Assembly: GCA_033439685.1 (NCBI GenBank)
Contig: JAUEDM010000001.1
Location: forward strand, 1,612,001-1,676,000
Direction: 5' to 3'
Length of the DNA: 64,000 bases
Origin: Apodospora peruviana
Taxonomy: Eukaryota; Ascomycota; Sordariomycetes; Sordariales; Lasiosphaeriaceae
Position 1 is the stretch's first letter. Each line of letters starts with the position of its first letter. The position numbers and the translations under genes are program-made. The notes under the pieces were generated by a model. That model was not told the origin of the DNA. It did no database searches and worked only from the letters and a program-made list of their open reading frames with translations. This document shows positions 20,978 to 32,977 of this stretch, one piece after another.

Positions 20978-22299
20978 GTTCCCTTTCGCTTTCGCTGCGC
21001 GCGCGTCTTGATCGTTTTGTTTTGCGGGGTTTTGCTTCAGCTCGCAATTTTCTTCGACGTTCAGGTTGTTCGAAGTCCGAAGCACTGTTCTTGTTGGACT
21101 TTGGGAGCAATGTTCAGGCTTTCCAAGATCGGAGAAGAAATTTCACAGAGAAAGAATTGAAGTAGCACAGCAAATTCAAAGCGCAGCCGTCTTCTTATCA
21201 AACATCAAAAGTGAGGTCAGGTTTCGACGAACACCACCACCTATGATTCATGCCCGGCGGGCTGGAAGCCCGGCCACCGTCTTGGGCCAATGATGGACTT
21301 ACAGTTGGTCGGGTCGTTTCTGCCTTTCCCCTCACGTCCTCCTTGCATGTCGAAACCCACTTCGTGGCTTGAACTCAGCCAGTGAATTGGCTTGCCCGCT
21401 GGCACTATTCTCGACCTGTCGTTAGTACTGGTGGAGGGTGATCTTGGGCCACAATCCCGACCAAAGATTGAACCCGATCACGATTTGCTGCTCCATATTC
21501 GAAGCACGCCTTTACTTTTTGATTAGCCTCACACTTAGTGGTGCAGTACAATGCACTCCCGCCGCAGTTTCTTTACAACACGATTGGCTCGGTAGATGGG
21601 TTAGCGTGGGGAGTTTAGTTGATGTCTAACACGTTGGTGTGTTTACCGTAGGTGAGGGTTGATGGTCGTGGTTCTCCATATAAGGCAGGGTAGGTAGGCA
21701 GGGTAGGTAGGCAAGGTAGGTAGAGGTAGGTAATTCAACAGAGTGGACCGATGATTTGCCCATACCAAACACGCTTCAACTTGCGCCCTCCTGTTTAAAA
21801 TGCCATAACAAGTACTATAAGACAAGTGCTGCATCACTGCAACAGGACGGTGAGGTAGACTTAAGAGGATGGAGGCAAAGGCCAAAGCTGCAGTCAAGGG
21901 ATTTTCTTAAAACACGTGCTGGCACGTATACAACGAACTCTTACCGAGAATGACCCTTAAGTTCCATTTGTCTCACCACTGACAATCATTGTAATCATCG
22001 CAGGCGGGTTTCGAGCAGTGGGCGGAGTGGGTGAAAGAAAGGCTGCTTGGCGAGAGGATGGAAGTTGGAGCCTGCAGGTGCCGCCGCCCTCTATCAACTC
22101 GGCGGGTTAAGGCGTCACGTCGGCGAACGGCGAACGGCGAACGGACTTGGTCCTGGGCGTTAAGAAAGGCGTGAATGACAATGGTTGCTGGCAAGTGGCG
22201 GACAAGGATTTGGGGAATGTAATGCGGCCGTCGGCCAGCTGCCGCTTGTTGGGGGGACCGACCGACTCAGGATGCCTATTATAGACCGAGTTTGCAGGA
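20978..22299. other. Intergenic region with GGTAGG and CGAACGG tandem repeats
   Basis: A GGTAGG/GGCAGG repeat lies at about 21681-21735 and a CGGCGAACGG tandem at about 22121-22142. No coding sequence recognised. Confidence 0.5.
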
Positions 22300-22310
22300 C
22301 CAATTTTCAA

Positions 22311-22515
22311 ATCAGTTGGTGTAGTGGTTCATCCACGGTTGCATGGCACTGTGTTGTACCTCAGGTAATTCCGCGCCGTTGGACGAATAGGTCGTGGGTT
22401 TGAGTCCCACACCGGTCACTACATTAACATCCGTTCCTTCCATAGCACTATGTGTTGTACCTCAGGTAATTCTATGTAGGTGGACGGATAAGTTAAATTT
22501 TATTTTTTTTTCCTT
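22311..22515 (+). repeat. tRNA-derived SINE-like element
   Basis: TGGTGTAGTGG (22317-22327) fits an RNA polymerase III A box and GGTTTGAGTCC (22397-22407) a B box. The B box sits in a perfect T-arm stem (GTGGG/CCCAC) followed by ACCGGTC. The 5' flank AATCAGT pairs only partly with that 3' strand, so it is not an intact tRNA. The segment 22346-22389, containing a 20-mer TGTTGTACCTCAGGTAATTC core, is repeated diverged at 22445-22490 without the A and B boxes. A T-rich tail (22497-22530) follows. Head, body and tail resemble a tRNA-derived SINE. Confidence 0.45.
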
Positions 22516-22530
22516 TTATTTTTGCCTTGT

Positions 22531-24168
22531 TCTCTCTCTTGTAATCGACGTGTAGAAAAACACGATAATCGCTTTTGTAACGCGTGCGTGGAATCTAAGG
22601 TCAGCTCTCTCTTACGTGCTAGTGGGCCGCCCGACGGCTTTATGCCTCTATGTCGTGTCCTTCGAGTCCTTCCTCAGTGTAAGAATGTTCGCGATGGTGC
22701 TGGATCGAAAGGTTGCCGTCGTCATGAACTGACTAGCACATGTTGTATGATAACTACTCGAAAATGTCTTTATCTACTTGCAGCGGCATCCTGACCAGGA
22801 AGAAGTAGTTGCTGAGGCAATAAAGCAAAGTACGGTTATAGTGTTGCAGACCTCGAGTATACACAGCGTGTCATTTCTAAATGCCGGATAGCGATATGGG
22901 GACTGGAGTTATGGAGGGATTATTAAAAGGGCAGCTGATAGTCTCTGAGCATGAAGAACCAGCCGATAGTATAGGTCCTAGGTACATTGGTCCTAGTACG
23001 TGGGTTTGTACCAGCGGTGACATTGACATCGGTAATCTTGGTGCCGTTAACCTCGTCCTCTGATTTACCTGGTCCGGGAGAGGGACGAACGGGGCCGTAC
23101 AGGTTGCAGCTGGGCACTGGTATAGGGGGAGGCCTATGAGCCCTTGCTCTGCAAGCGTCACCGATTGCCGCTGTCCCTAAGGCTCAAGGATGGTCGCCAG
23201 CCTGTTGCCAAGTGGCGGACACGACTTGAGAGCGTATTGGGCGTCGGTCAGCGAGTTCCTCTTTTAGGGCCCGACCTGACGCCTGAGAATGAGCTTCAAC
23301 CTGGGTCTGGAACCTTAACCCTACAAATGAAGAGTGCTCAAGAACGGTTTCATTCCAGTTGGGGCATTGGAAGCATTTGGTCATCGCTCGAGCCTGTACA
23401 AATAGATCACAGATCTACTGTAATAGCAAGTCTAAGAGGTGTGTAGAAAGATGATCCATTCAAGGGAAGGTTGTTTGGGCCAGACCTAGTTATATGTCAT
23501 AGCCAGGCCTGGCCTGTCCACGATGTACCGTAATAAATACTGTATATAAATAGACCTAAGGAAGGTACCTATTAAATGGTTGTCTAGTTCAAAATCTCCC
23601 TTGAATGATAGATAACGTTAGTTACTAAAGAAAAATATTCGTCCAAGACCTCCCTTTTCTTCAAATGAAGCCTCGCTTACTCTAGAAGACTATTCTCTAA
23701 TCACCGGTGGAGATAACTTAAGCAATTCATTTCCACCGCTAGTTAACGGCTATGTAGAAGTTTGGGTTACCGTCTCACCTTAACGCTCGGCTTGGTCCAA
23801 CCAGTCGTCTGCTCTCAATCCTCTGAAATAACAGTCCAATTACAACCACACGTCCCTAGGTTAAACGAAGTGTCTTATGCATGCAAGTAATCCAGTAAAC
23901 GGAGAGATAGATTGAAACAAGCTTTTCATCAGAAGTTGAGTGTCGTTGGGAGCCTCAAGAGATGGGATGAATGAGCACTGCCAACAAGTGGAAGGAACGG
24001 GAATGTTTTGAGAAATGTGTGCCTTTTCGGACGGAAACTCCCTGATACACACCAGCAGGTGCCCCAGGACAGACTACCTACCTTCTTCTTGGTTCTCGTC
24101 CCCGCCATTGTTTTCTCTCCCCAGACATACAAGCCAAGTCATACATGATATACCATTTCTGCGCAAAT
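22531..24168. other. Gene-free region
   Basis: Moderately AT-rich with many short frames and stops in all frames. I see no coding features. The region before 24169 is probably the promoter of the next gene. Confidence 0.4.
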
Positions 24169-25085
24169 ATGGATGTACTCAACACCCTCGAAGAGACGGC
24201 CACGGCCATCAAATTGGCCTTTGAAAATAACGACGAGATAATTCGTCAGCACCTGGTCCGCTCCGCTGAAGGGGCCATACAAGAGTTGCGCGGTGCCCTC
24301 GCCGCCAACATCAGCAGCAGCAACAGCGAAGGTAACATATTTCCCCTCAATGACAACTATATCACAACTCCGAGCTCACCTTCAACGGCCAAGGCTGGGT
24401 GCTTTCCTCAGCTACCTGCCCAACCAATTAATCCAAGATGGAGGAGCTGACCGGGTGTTTTCATCTTTTGCAGAATCGCGCAAAAAGCGCAAAGCCTCCG
24501 AAATGGGAGCACAACGACGGGGAGACGTCTTCCTCAACTCCCACGGGTACGTAACTATCCTTTTGATAATGGGCCTCCCATTGATTATATGATCTCTTTT
24601 TCACGTTTTGAAGAATAAATACTGACCTTGAGACTGAAAATGCTAGCACCCACAGGGCTGTCGAAGCCCCAGGAGAAATTCCATCAGCGAGGCCAGTTTA
24701 AAGCCCGACGGGGCAAAAAGAAGTTCTTCGTCCGCACCACTCGAGAGGTCGGCAATCTATCGCTGGCTGGACCAAGTGGTAATGGGGCTCTGTCGGCGTC
24801 CTCATACGCCGTCCCCAGGGCGTCGGCGCCACCTCGCCTGTTGTGTCGCCTGTTGTTTCGCCGGTTGCCTCGCCTGTTGCCTCGCCTGTTGCCTCGCCGG
24901 TTGCCTCGCCGGTTGCCGCTCCCGTTGCTACCCCAGCTGATGCTCCCGATACTGTTCCCGCTACTGCGCCCGGTATCAACCCCGGTACCAGAAAGTTTAA
25001 GTGTTGGGAATGCGGCCAAATCTTCACGGGTCGCGATGACCCAATGCTCAAGGCACGACCATGCGCCATCCACTTCTGTACGTGA
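24169..25085 (+). CDS. Hypothetical protein with SPVA repeats and a C-x2-C zinc-binding-like C-terminus
   Basis: Modelled exons: 24169-24331, 24474-24550, 24647-24778, 24819-25085 (frame-consistent). The third intron is only 40 nt and the exon 2 donor has an alternative (GTACGT four bases earlier). The N-terminus is a helical segment (residues 1-50, MDVLNTLEETATAIK..). A Lys/Arg-rich basic stretch (SRKKRKAS) and a Ser-rich part ending in APLERSAIYRWLDQV follow. Next come tandem Ser-Pro-Val-Ala units (about 6) and FKCWECGQIFTGRDD near the end. The terminal exon ends HFCT, but a GTACGT donor overlaps the stop, and coding-like Cys-containing segments occur at 25290-25430, so the C-terminus may extend. 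Function unknown; a nuclear role is a guess from the basic stretch. Confidence 0.5.
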
Positions 25086-26899
25086 ACGAGAGTTAGCCGT
25101 CCCCTTCGCCCTTTCATCTCCGCTCCATATTAGTCTCACTTAGTCCCCACCTGGTACATAATCAGTCTTTTTCTTTGAGGGTGTGAGTTGAGTGCAGCAT
25201 TATTCTTTTCGTCCTTGCCACGTCTTTAGTCCAGATTTTATCCAGCTCAAATCTCAAGATAAATAGTTGTTACTAACAATCTCTAAAGGCGTGGAAACAC
25301 CAATTTCATGGCACGTACAGGGATGAGAGAAACGACATGTTCAATTCACCGCAGAGTTGGGACTCAGCGGGATGAGGATGCTGGAAGATGCTGCCAGCGG
25401 AACGATGGCGTCCACAGATTGGAGGAGATTTGAACCTCGAAAAACCGCCAGCCATAATTGGCTAGGCATGTGTTGTCGTTGGAGGAGAAAGTCGTCTGGG
25501 TTTTCTGTTTGTTGGACCATGACTGGCCATTTGGTGCTATCCTGTTTTCCTTTTTCCTGTTGCTTCGGTGTGTTCTCTCCTCTTTTCTTTTTTTCTTTTT
25601 TTCTTTTTTTCTTTTTTTCTTTTTTTCTTTTTTTCTTTTTTTCTTTTTTTCTTTTTTTCTTTTTTTCTTTTTTTTTTTTTGTTGTCGGACTATACCCAAA
25701 GCTGCGGCTTTTCGATTTTCTTCTCTTCTTTCCTTCTTTGTTTCTTTTTTGTTTGTTTTGTTTTTAAAACATGAAAAGGGTGTGTGTTGATACTTCGCTG
25801 AAAGGGCTGTATTTTCTTTCTTTGCTTATATTTGTACGAGTATTAATTTTAAGTTCGGGTTCCCTCTGTCATTCAGAACTCCTGTCCGGCCAGCAGTCTG
25901 GATGTGGATTCTCTTCACAGATGACAGGTATGTTGATTGTCGACGGAGACGACTGCCATTCTGAAGGGCACTTGCACTGTTCTAGTTAGTACCATTCGAA
26001 GTCTTCTTGTCCACGCACTCAATAGGATTGCACCGCACAAGGTAAATGCTCCTTGAGCTCGCGGGATGAATGGTTGTAATGTGGAAATAAAGAATGATAT
26101 CTGGTCGGAGAATTCCATGATAACTTTTCTCGGCTTAGACACCCCGATACACCCACCGTATGTACCAGGACTAGTGGTTGTCCCAGGTCCCAAATAAGGT
26201 CCGCAATGCCACTGGGACGTGAACATTGCCTCGGTCGTTTTAGTTTGGCTACATAACATACTATTCTTCATGCTCCAGTTTGCTCCAGTTTCCTGCTCAC
26301 AAAAACGCGTCACAGGTGATAAAAGACTAATCGTAAGTAATTTTGTTGTGGGCTGGTCTAGTATAAAACAAGCAATGCATCGTTCGCTGACCTGCAATCG
26401 ACACATCTGGAGCGGCCAGGCCAGCGGCGGAGTCGGACGCGGCGAAAAGGCTTGAGCCCACGTCCTTCTCCCCCCTTTTTTAGCCAAAGCGTTTTGGAGT
26501 TCTGTACTGACTTGACGGATTTCTTAATCTGGTCAAAAGGCATTTCCCCCCTTGCGTACGGTAGAGAATTCTTTTTTTGAACCTCCGATGAATTCGCCCG
26601 CTCGGCTCCTATGAAGAGTGCTTTACGGAGTGGTATGGTTTCCTCAGTATCAATGTACGATAGTACCTTGATAACTGGAGGTAATGTTCATTTCATTTTG
26701 TTGTGCTTAAGACCAACTGCGGAAATTTGACACCAAAAAAATTCTTTTTTTTTTTTTTTTTTTTTTTGCAAACAGGATCCCGAAAGACAAGGGCGAAAGG
26801 CCGGGCAAACCCTCCGGTAACATCAATCTTTCTTCGACGACAAACTCATATAGCTCACCACCTCGTCCAACCACTTGCTCTCATCTACGCGCCCTCCGA
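25086..26899. other. Mostly non-coding region with pyrimidine microsatellite
   Basis: 25290-25430 holds coding-like fragments in two frames (AWKHQFHGTYRDERND and GRCCQRNDGVHRLEEI), possibly the 3' end or remnants of the preceding gene. A 190-codon minus-strand frame at 25915-26487 has no recognisable motif. A T23 run lies at 26745-26767. Confidence 0.4.
25586..25680. repeat. (CTTTTTTT)n octanucleotide microsatellite
   Basis: About 11-12 units of C plus seven T, ending in a longer T run. Confidence 0.95.
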
Positions 26900-28687
26900 T
26901 TAGGCGGCATTAGTGCCCACGTAAGGCTCAAAGTCAAATCTCTCGCCCTTTGGATTTTTCCGAGTGTGCAGATAGGACGTGAAGGAACCGCTGGCGGCAG
27001 CGTCTTGCGCCTGGGTGGTCGTGTATCCCCTCAGCGCGACGTGCGTGCCGATATCCTAAAATTTCAAGGAGACTGTGTTAAGTGGGGATGTAGAGATGGT
27101 GACAATCTAGGCTGCCAAGGAGTAGACGTCGTTACTCACCAGATGGGTCTGACAGTTGGCACACCCGGAGACGTTCCAGCGGCTGAGGAAGCCCTTGAGA
27201 TCGATGAGAACAGGGGTGCCACCCTCTGTGCTGGGCTCGCGCCAGGTGGACACGATGAAGGAACCCTTGATGTCGTTGCGGTTGGCGGTGCCAGCAACGC
27301 GGAGGATCGGGCTGGGCTCGTCTTTCCCATCGCCGAGCGGACCTTTCTTGGCGTCGCGTTCCTTGTAGTCGTATTTGTAGCCGAGCTGCTGGACGATGTC
27401 TGTGACGTCTCGGGACGTCTTTGTCACTTGTTGTTGCTGGTCTCCTACCGTGACAGTCTTCGTGAATGGCTCCAGCGGGCTGTCGAGAGTCAGCCGGGTG
27501 CCCAGGGCCACACCTGGTGTTGGGCCCTGGCTGTCGATCGAGTTGGTCCCCGGGTAGTCGGTCTCGGGAACATCGTCGGCATACTTGATGTCCAGCTGCT
27601 GAGTTGCGCCCCACTTTTGCTGCCATCGCCAGAACATGAGGTCGATGAAGCAGTGGTGGAAGAAGAAGATGGGGTCGAATGACGCCGTGTTATTCTCCCC
27701 CATGTCACCGTTGGCATCCTCGAACTGGTTGGGGTCGCTGGGGTGGTCGGGGTTCTTGGGGTTGAAGTCGCCGCCGTTAGGACCAGGGACATTGAACCCG
27801 CCAACGGCGAGATGGATCAGATTGTGGGGATCCTCGAGAGGCACAATGGGCTTGACGAAGCCTCTGATGTCAAGATGGTCCTGGTTCCAAGCGTCTGCGG
27901 ACGTGGTGTTGGAGAAGACAGTGTAGTTCGGCGCAAGTAGACAGTTCAGGAACCTCTGCCCGATGCCTGCGTTGACCGGTTTTGACCCATCTGTGGGGTC
28001 GATGTGCTCAACGTTGAGCCATGTCAGGACGTTGTTGAGCAGGGCTTGGTCAGTGACAGCTTGGCCCAAGTCAACCAATGTCTGGTTATACTCCCTTGTG
28101 TGGTCCTCATCGACGACCCCCATAAGACCGGAGAATGGGAAGCGGACTGTCTCGTAGCCAAGCGGCTTTGTGTAGTTGCCAGACGTTGCCGTGTCGTCAG
28201 ATGTTCTGTCCACGAGCCCTTGCTGGAATTTGTAGGAGAAGAGGGGATTTTGAACCGACTCCCCTTTCTTGCCCCTAAGATCGGTCTGATATGTGTATGT
28301 TTTCTGGAGGAAGATGGGCGGCGGCACCCCAGCAAAGGCCTTTGTATCACCGGTGCCGGTGCCCATCTTGAGCTCGTTCCAGTAGGGCATGGTGAGATCC
28401 TCGCATCCATCGGCCGTGCGAAGAGCCTCTTCCAATCGCACGAGGTAAGCACGGTGCCAGGTGGGAAAGAGGATATTGCCATGGTTGCAGTAACCGCCCC
28501 ACCAGCCACTACCTCGAGTCCGACCGGGTCCGCGGAAAGGCTCTCCATGATAACCGGCGATCACGAAGAAGGAGTTGGGATCGGTGGGTCGAAGGTTGCA
28601 GATGTGATCAAATGCGAAGATGAGATTGTCCAGCTCTTCCGGTGAGAGTTTCTCAACATCCTTGCGGACACGGAGCTCGGTGGCCAT
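26900..28687 (-). CDS. Tyrosinase (polyphenol oxidase)
   Basis: Two exons: 27140-28687 and 26900-27055 (84-nt intron, GTGAGT..TTTTAG), 567 aa. It oxidises monophenols and o-diphenols to quinones, used in melanin and wall cross-linking. CuA ligands: His47 (AGYHGEPF), His69 and His78 (YCNHGNILFPTWHRAY), with Cys67 in the C-x-H arrangement that forms the Cys-His thioether in fungal tyrosinases. CuB: HNLIHLAVGG and FFHHCFIDLMFW. LGYKYDY marks the Y-x-Y boundary after which the C-terminal latency tail begins, and WNVSGCANCQTHL and the small second exon belong to that tail. There is no signal peptide, so it is probably intracellular and made as a latent proenzyme. Confidence 0.96.
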
Positions 28688-30348
28688 AACGGGCAGGAAA
28701 ATGGAACAGGAGTGGCAAGGACGATGTGATGAAGACCAAGGCTGTCCTTGTAATGGGCTGTGGTAAATGTCCAGCGTTTTTGCCGAGAGTAAAAGAAGAT
28801 TAATATACAAATTCTCTGGTGTTTGCAAATGCGAACATGAGCATGTGTGGAGGGTTGACTCCGCAATTCATACGATACATTTCACAGTGAACATAAAACT
28901 AGCGTTGACTCAACAAAGAGTGGCTGGCTGAGGCCTGGATTGACGCATTGCTATCTTGCCGCTGGGCGTCCATGTGTGTCTCAAAGACGGCGAGAGTGGG
29001 GAGCTGAACAGCTGAATAAGGGGTAGTCGGGCAGCTACTGCACCAGAGCACGCCTGTCACCTGCCACGAGAGTCTAGACCTAGAACTAGGCGACCGTCCC
29101 ATGCATCGATTCGCATCGTGCTGGTCTAACACGCTGCATATTATGCACTGCACCAGTCCAACTAGTCCCCTAATGAAGTTACTGCATCCAGCACGGCGGC
29201 CGGCCATATTTATGCGCTTTGGTTCAAGTTCTTCGCTCATTTCTCGGCACTTGCAGGTAACTGTCAAATGCTGGACCCGTTGCGTGCCCAAAGGACGCCA
29301 GACAATCACCGACCGATGGTTTCTCCTCCCTTGAAAAACCTGCTTGCAGGAACAGCCTGCCAGATAGGGAAAAACCAACGTAAGCCGGCACGGAACGGAC
29401 AAGGAATCTCGGCCATGGACTCTCGGCGAGGTTGCCGACAGCAAACCGTTTTGGGAAAAGGCCTTTCGGACACCTGGTCCCCCCTGGTGACAGCGTGTGA
29501 GGGCTCCGGCGGTGTCTCAGGATCACGATCTTTTCCGGCATACGTTGCGGAGGTGTACATTCACAGTGTTATCACCAGTAAAGTGCGTTTTAATCGGTTG
29601 TTGGAATGTAAAGCCTGTCATTATCAGGCAATAAGGATCCTCCAGAAGACAGCATCCTCACTCATCACTACCTGGTACCTTATCTCTTCAGCCCAAACGC
29701 CACGCGAAGATATGCATACCTCGATCAGTGTTATTGCAGCCGCCAGCCGTCGGCGACGGTAGCGCGAGTGGGATGGGCACCCAGGGCACGAACAGCCTCT
29801 TGGCCTGCAGCGACCAAACGATCCGCTTGACAGCCCGGGAAGCTGTGGACTCGGAGCAAGTCAAAGAAAGGCATACGCCTTTTGCTCAATGGTGAGCGAG
29901 TTCAAGAAATCAACTTGAGCCATCATTTCTGTGGCGGAGGGGGAAATAGCTTCGTATGGCGGGCGTCCCGAGATTTTTGGATGCTTTGTTTCTTTGGCAA
30001 GGAAGGGGAGAAAGTTTCTCGACGAGGACGAGAAATCAGGAAAGGTAGCAGGGGCGGGAGACATGCTACCTATAAACCAGACAGCTTCCGTCCGAAATGG
30101 TGCGCACTACTCAACCAAATTTCTCGTCCCTTCCACTGGGTGGGTGTGGGTACATGTACCTTACTGGCTTTGAAGGGATTCACTCATCCCAACTGTTGAA
30201 GCTCCACATGAAATCTCCGAGTCAGATCCTGCCGAAGCTCTTGTGATCGCACCTATCACCGGGACCACCGGGCGGAGGAGGAGGCGCGACGCCAGACCGG
30301 TAGGGCACAAATGACATGGTGCGAGAGCGGGATGGTGGATGGTTGTGT

Positions 30349-30411
<63 letters not shown>

Positions 30412-32977
30412 GTGTGTGTGTGTGTGTGTCTCGTGCGAGTGTCGTGCGTGTGGTTGAGGAAAGGAAAGAAAGAGGGTAGTCGAAAAGCCCTTCTTATACC
30501 TGGAAGACGGACAGCTCGGGCCACCCAGGCTTCTTCCGTACAACTATAACCGTTCCGATCACCCCGGTGTCACGCGGACCTGTGCAAAGGCAGGAGGAGT
30601 ACGAAAGAGAAACGCCATACATCGGACAACATGGCACAACAGGCAGATGGTAGACATCGGACAACACGGCACGGAGGAGATGCACCGGAAACGCACCCCG
30701 CACGATCTCGGGATCAGAATGAGTGCGAGTTCTTTATTCTAGAGCATGCCGCACAGATGGCTAAAGCCCATCCCATTAGAAGGAAGTTTGCGAGTGTAGA
30801 TCGCAAGCTAAGCTATAATAGAAGGTAGAGCGTACGGCCACGAAAAGGAAGAGTTGGCAGTGTTGGGATACTAGCTTTCGCGGCCATGCCTCAGGGCCAA
30901 AAGGAATGGACATAAAACGCATCGTTCACTGCAAATAAAGACTCGCTCAAACATCACATTCCTCTTGCCTAGCACCCGCAACCCCACGTTTATGGGACCA
31001 ATTCTCGTGCGAACCCCGGTGCCCTTTCATCTTTGATACGTGCATATTCGGGCCCGAATGTCGGGAAGAAACTTGTCCGCTTCACTATCAAGCCCCCACT
31101 TCCATCTGATAAGTCGAAAACTCTGTCGAGATCACAAAGCAACCTGAAACCTTTTTGACCCCACCTTAAAATTTACAATTTTCCCAGCAAAATTTTGCCC
31201 AGTAAGTAGCGCTCCAAGACGACTCGCAACTACATGCCACGTGACCACCTTTACCATCTCGTTGAGCAGAAACCACATAAAACGCCGTAAAATCACATCG
31301 GATATGCCCATACTTCTACCAGCGGCGAGCCTTTGATTAAATGCTCTCTCTCTCTTAGTCTTCTAACCCAGGGCTAGAAAGAAAAATATATGAATCAACG
31401 TTGCAACAATGGAATCTTGAAGATATCCAACGTGACCTAAGTTACTCAACCGGTCGAGAGCCTGCTTCTTTTGACAGGAACTCGGCAGGAGCTCGAGGTT
31501 ATCATCCTCAGTTCCCACCAACTTTTGTCCTTGATAATTCAACATCCAAGACACATTGTTTGTCCAACCAAAGTCACAGCAGACCAAACCCACACACGAC
31601 TTCCCTGCTTCCGGACGGCCTTGCATTTACCCAGCCGAGGAACAGATGACCAGACCGTTAACCATGCCGGGCCTTGACGATGCTTGGAATTGGCGGCATT
31701 GCTGCGGCTATCTACTTGTTTACTGCACCTTCCGTTCCTGACGAGGCCTAATCGTGTCGTTATCGATTGCCACTGGATATTGGGGCTGCGGGACATAGTC
31801 ATCTGATGGGCTCACAAGACACAAAACTCGGTCCATATCCATTATATGTGTGCGCATTCTCACCAGTACCAATCCAGGAGTGCTGGACCGAGACATTAAG
31901 TTTGTAGCCTCGTCTTGGATGGATTGTTGATGATAACGAGTGGTGGACTGTTGGTCATGATCTCCCTTGTGGGTTAGGGGCCCGTTCGGGATCTTGCTGT
32001 TCCATTTTGGGATTTCAACTCGAAAATCTGTTTGACGTTGTTCTCGTGGGTGTGCCTGGCGCTGTTTGGTGAGGAGGTCTGGGTCTGAGAAAGTGGATCA
32101 TAAGGAAGGCGGATGGCTGGTTGTATAGTAGCATTGAGATACTTTCATATTCCACCTTCTCACTTTGTACATGCCGTCCTAATTGCGCACTGCTCGATAC
32201 ACGCAATTGCCATTTTTAATCCGGTTATTTTCACCTTCTCCCGAGTGACCCTCGTCAGCTTACAACCAGATGATTAACACATAAGGCTTAAGCCCGAACG
32301 TTCAACTTAATCTTTATGTCCAGTTATGTCCTCGTTAAAGACTTCGTGAATGAAGTGAGAGAGTAGTAAAAGCGACATCCCGTTGAGGGCATACAGAAAG
32401 TGAGCGAGTCCTGATTCCTTGTTGTCGAATTCTTTCGCTTTTATGCCTTTCCGAGACTGCAACTCTTGCCTGGGACTCCAGAAGCTTCTACCCGTACCAT
32501 CAGTCATGCTCAAATATCCCACCTCCGTTATTTTTCAGTTCATAACCCCGCCGAGACTTGCTTCAAGTCCTCACTGCTTTAAGTGGCCCTCTATCCTCAC
32601 TCTCGTCCCTCTTAGCGGTTCACTAAAGATGAGGAAGGTATCCCTCCACCCACAGCCACCAATCCCATCTCAAGAACTACAGACTGCAGAATATCCGTCG
32701 TTCACTGGCAGTTCTTGCAAATCACAGCCCCACCAGGCAAACTATTTTCCGGTTGCCATCTTCAATTGACACAAACTCCCCCCTACACCTACTGTCACAC
32801 ACAGAAACGCACCGGCGCACACTCGATTCCATATTCGAACCCTTATTATTTTTCTCAAATATCACATCATCACTCTACCACCCTCTCCTCTTTCGTTCCT
32901 GCCTTCCTACAACTGCATTCAGGTAAACGCGCGCAATACGTTTGAAAGATTCCCTTCGGTCGTCTTCACCCGCTAAC
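28688..32977. other. 4.3-kb gene-free region with (GT)n microsatellite
   Basis: No frame shows a domain, signal peptide or spliced gene model I could support. It contains the tyrosinase promoter side, a (GT)n tract at 30343-30428 and, just before 32978, a C/T-rich promoter-like stretch for the BTB gene. Long non-coding RNA or a fast-evolving gene cannot be excluded from sequence alone. Confidence 0.5.
30343..30428. repeat. (GT)n dinucleotide microsatellite
   Basis: About 40 GT units with two single-base interruptions. Confidence 0.97.

Noticed and set aside
22311..22420. Intact tRNA gene
   Set aside because: The T arm is good but the acceptor stem has mismatches, the A to B box distance is long and no clear anticodon arm can be drawn. 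Listed as SINE-like instead.
25915..26487. Minus-strand frame of 190 codons
   Set aside because: Composition and lack of motifs suggest chance; no splice or start context supports it.
30222..30543. Minus-strand frames with long His-Thr repeats
   Set aside because: Translation of a (GT)n microsatellite, not a metal-binding protein.
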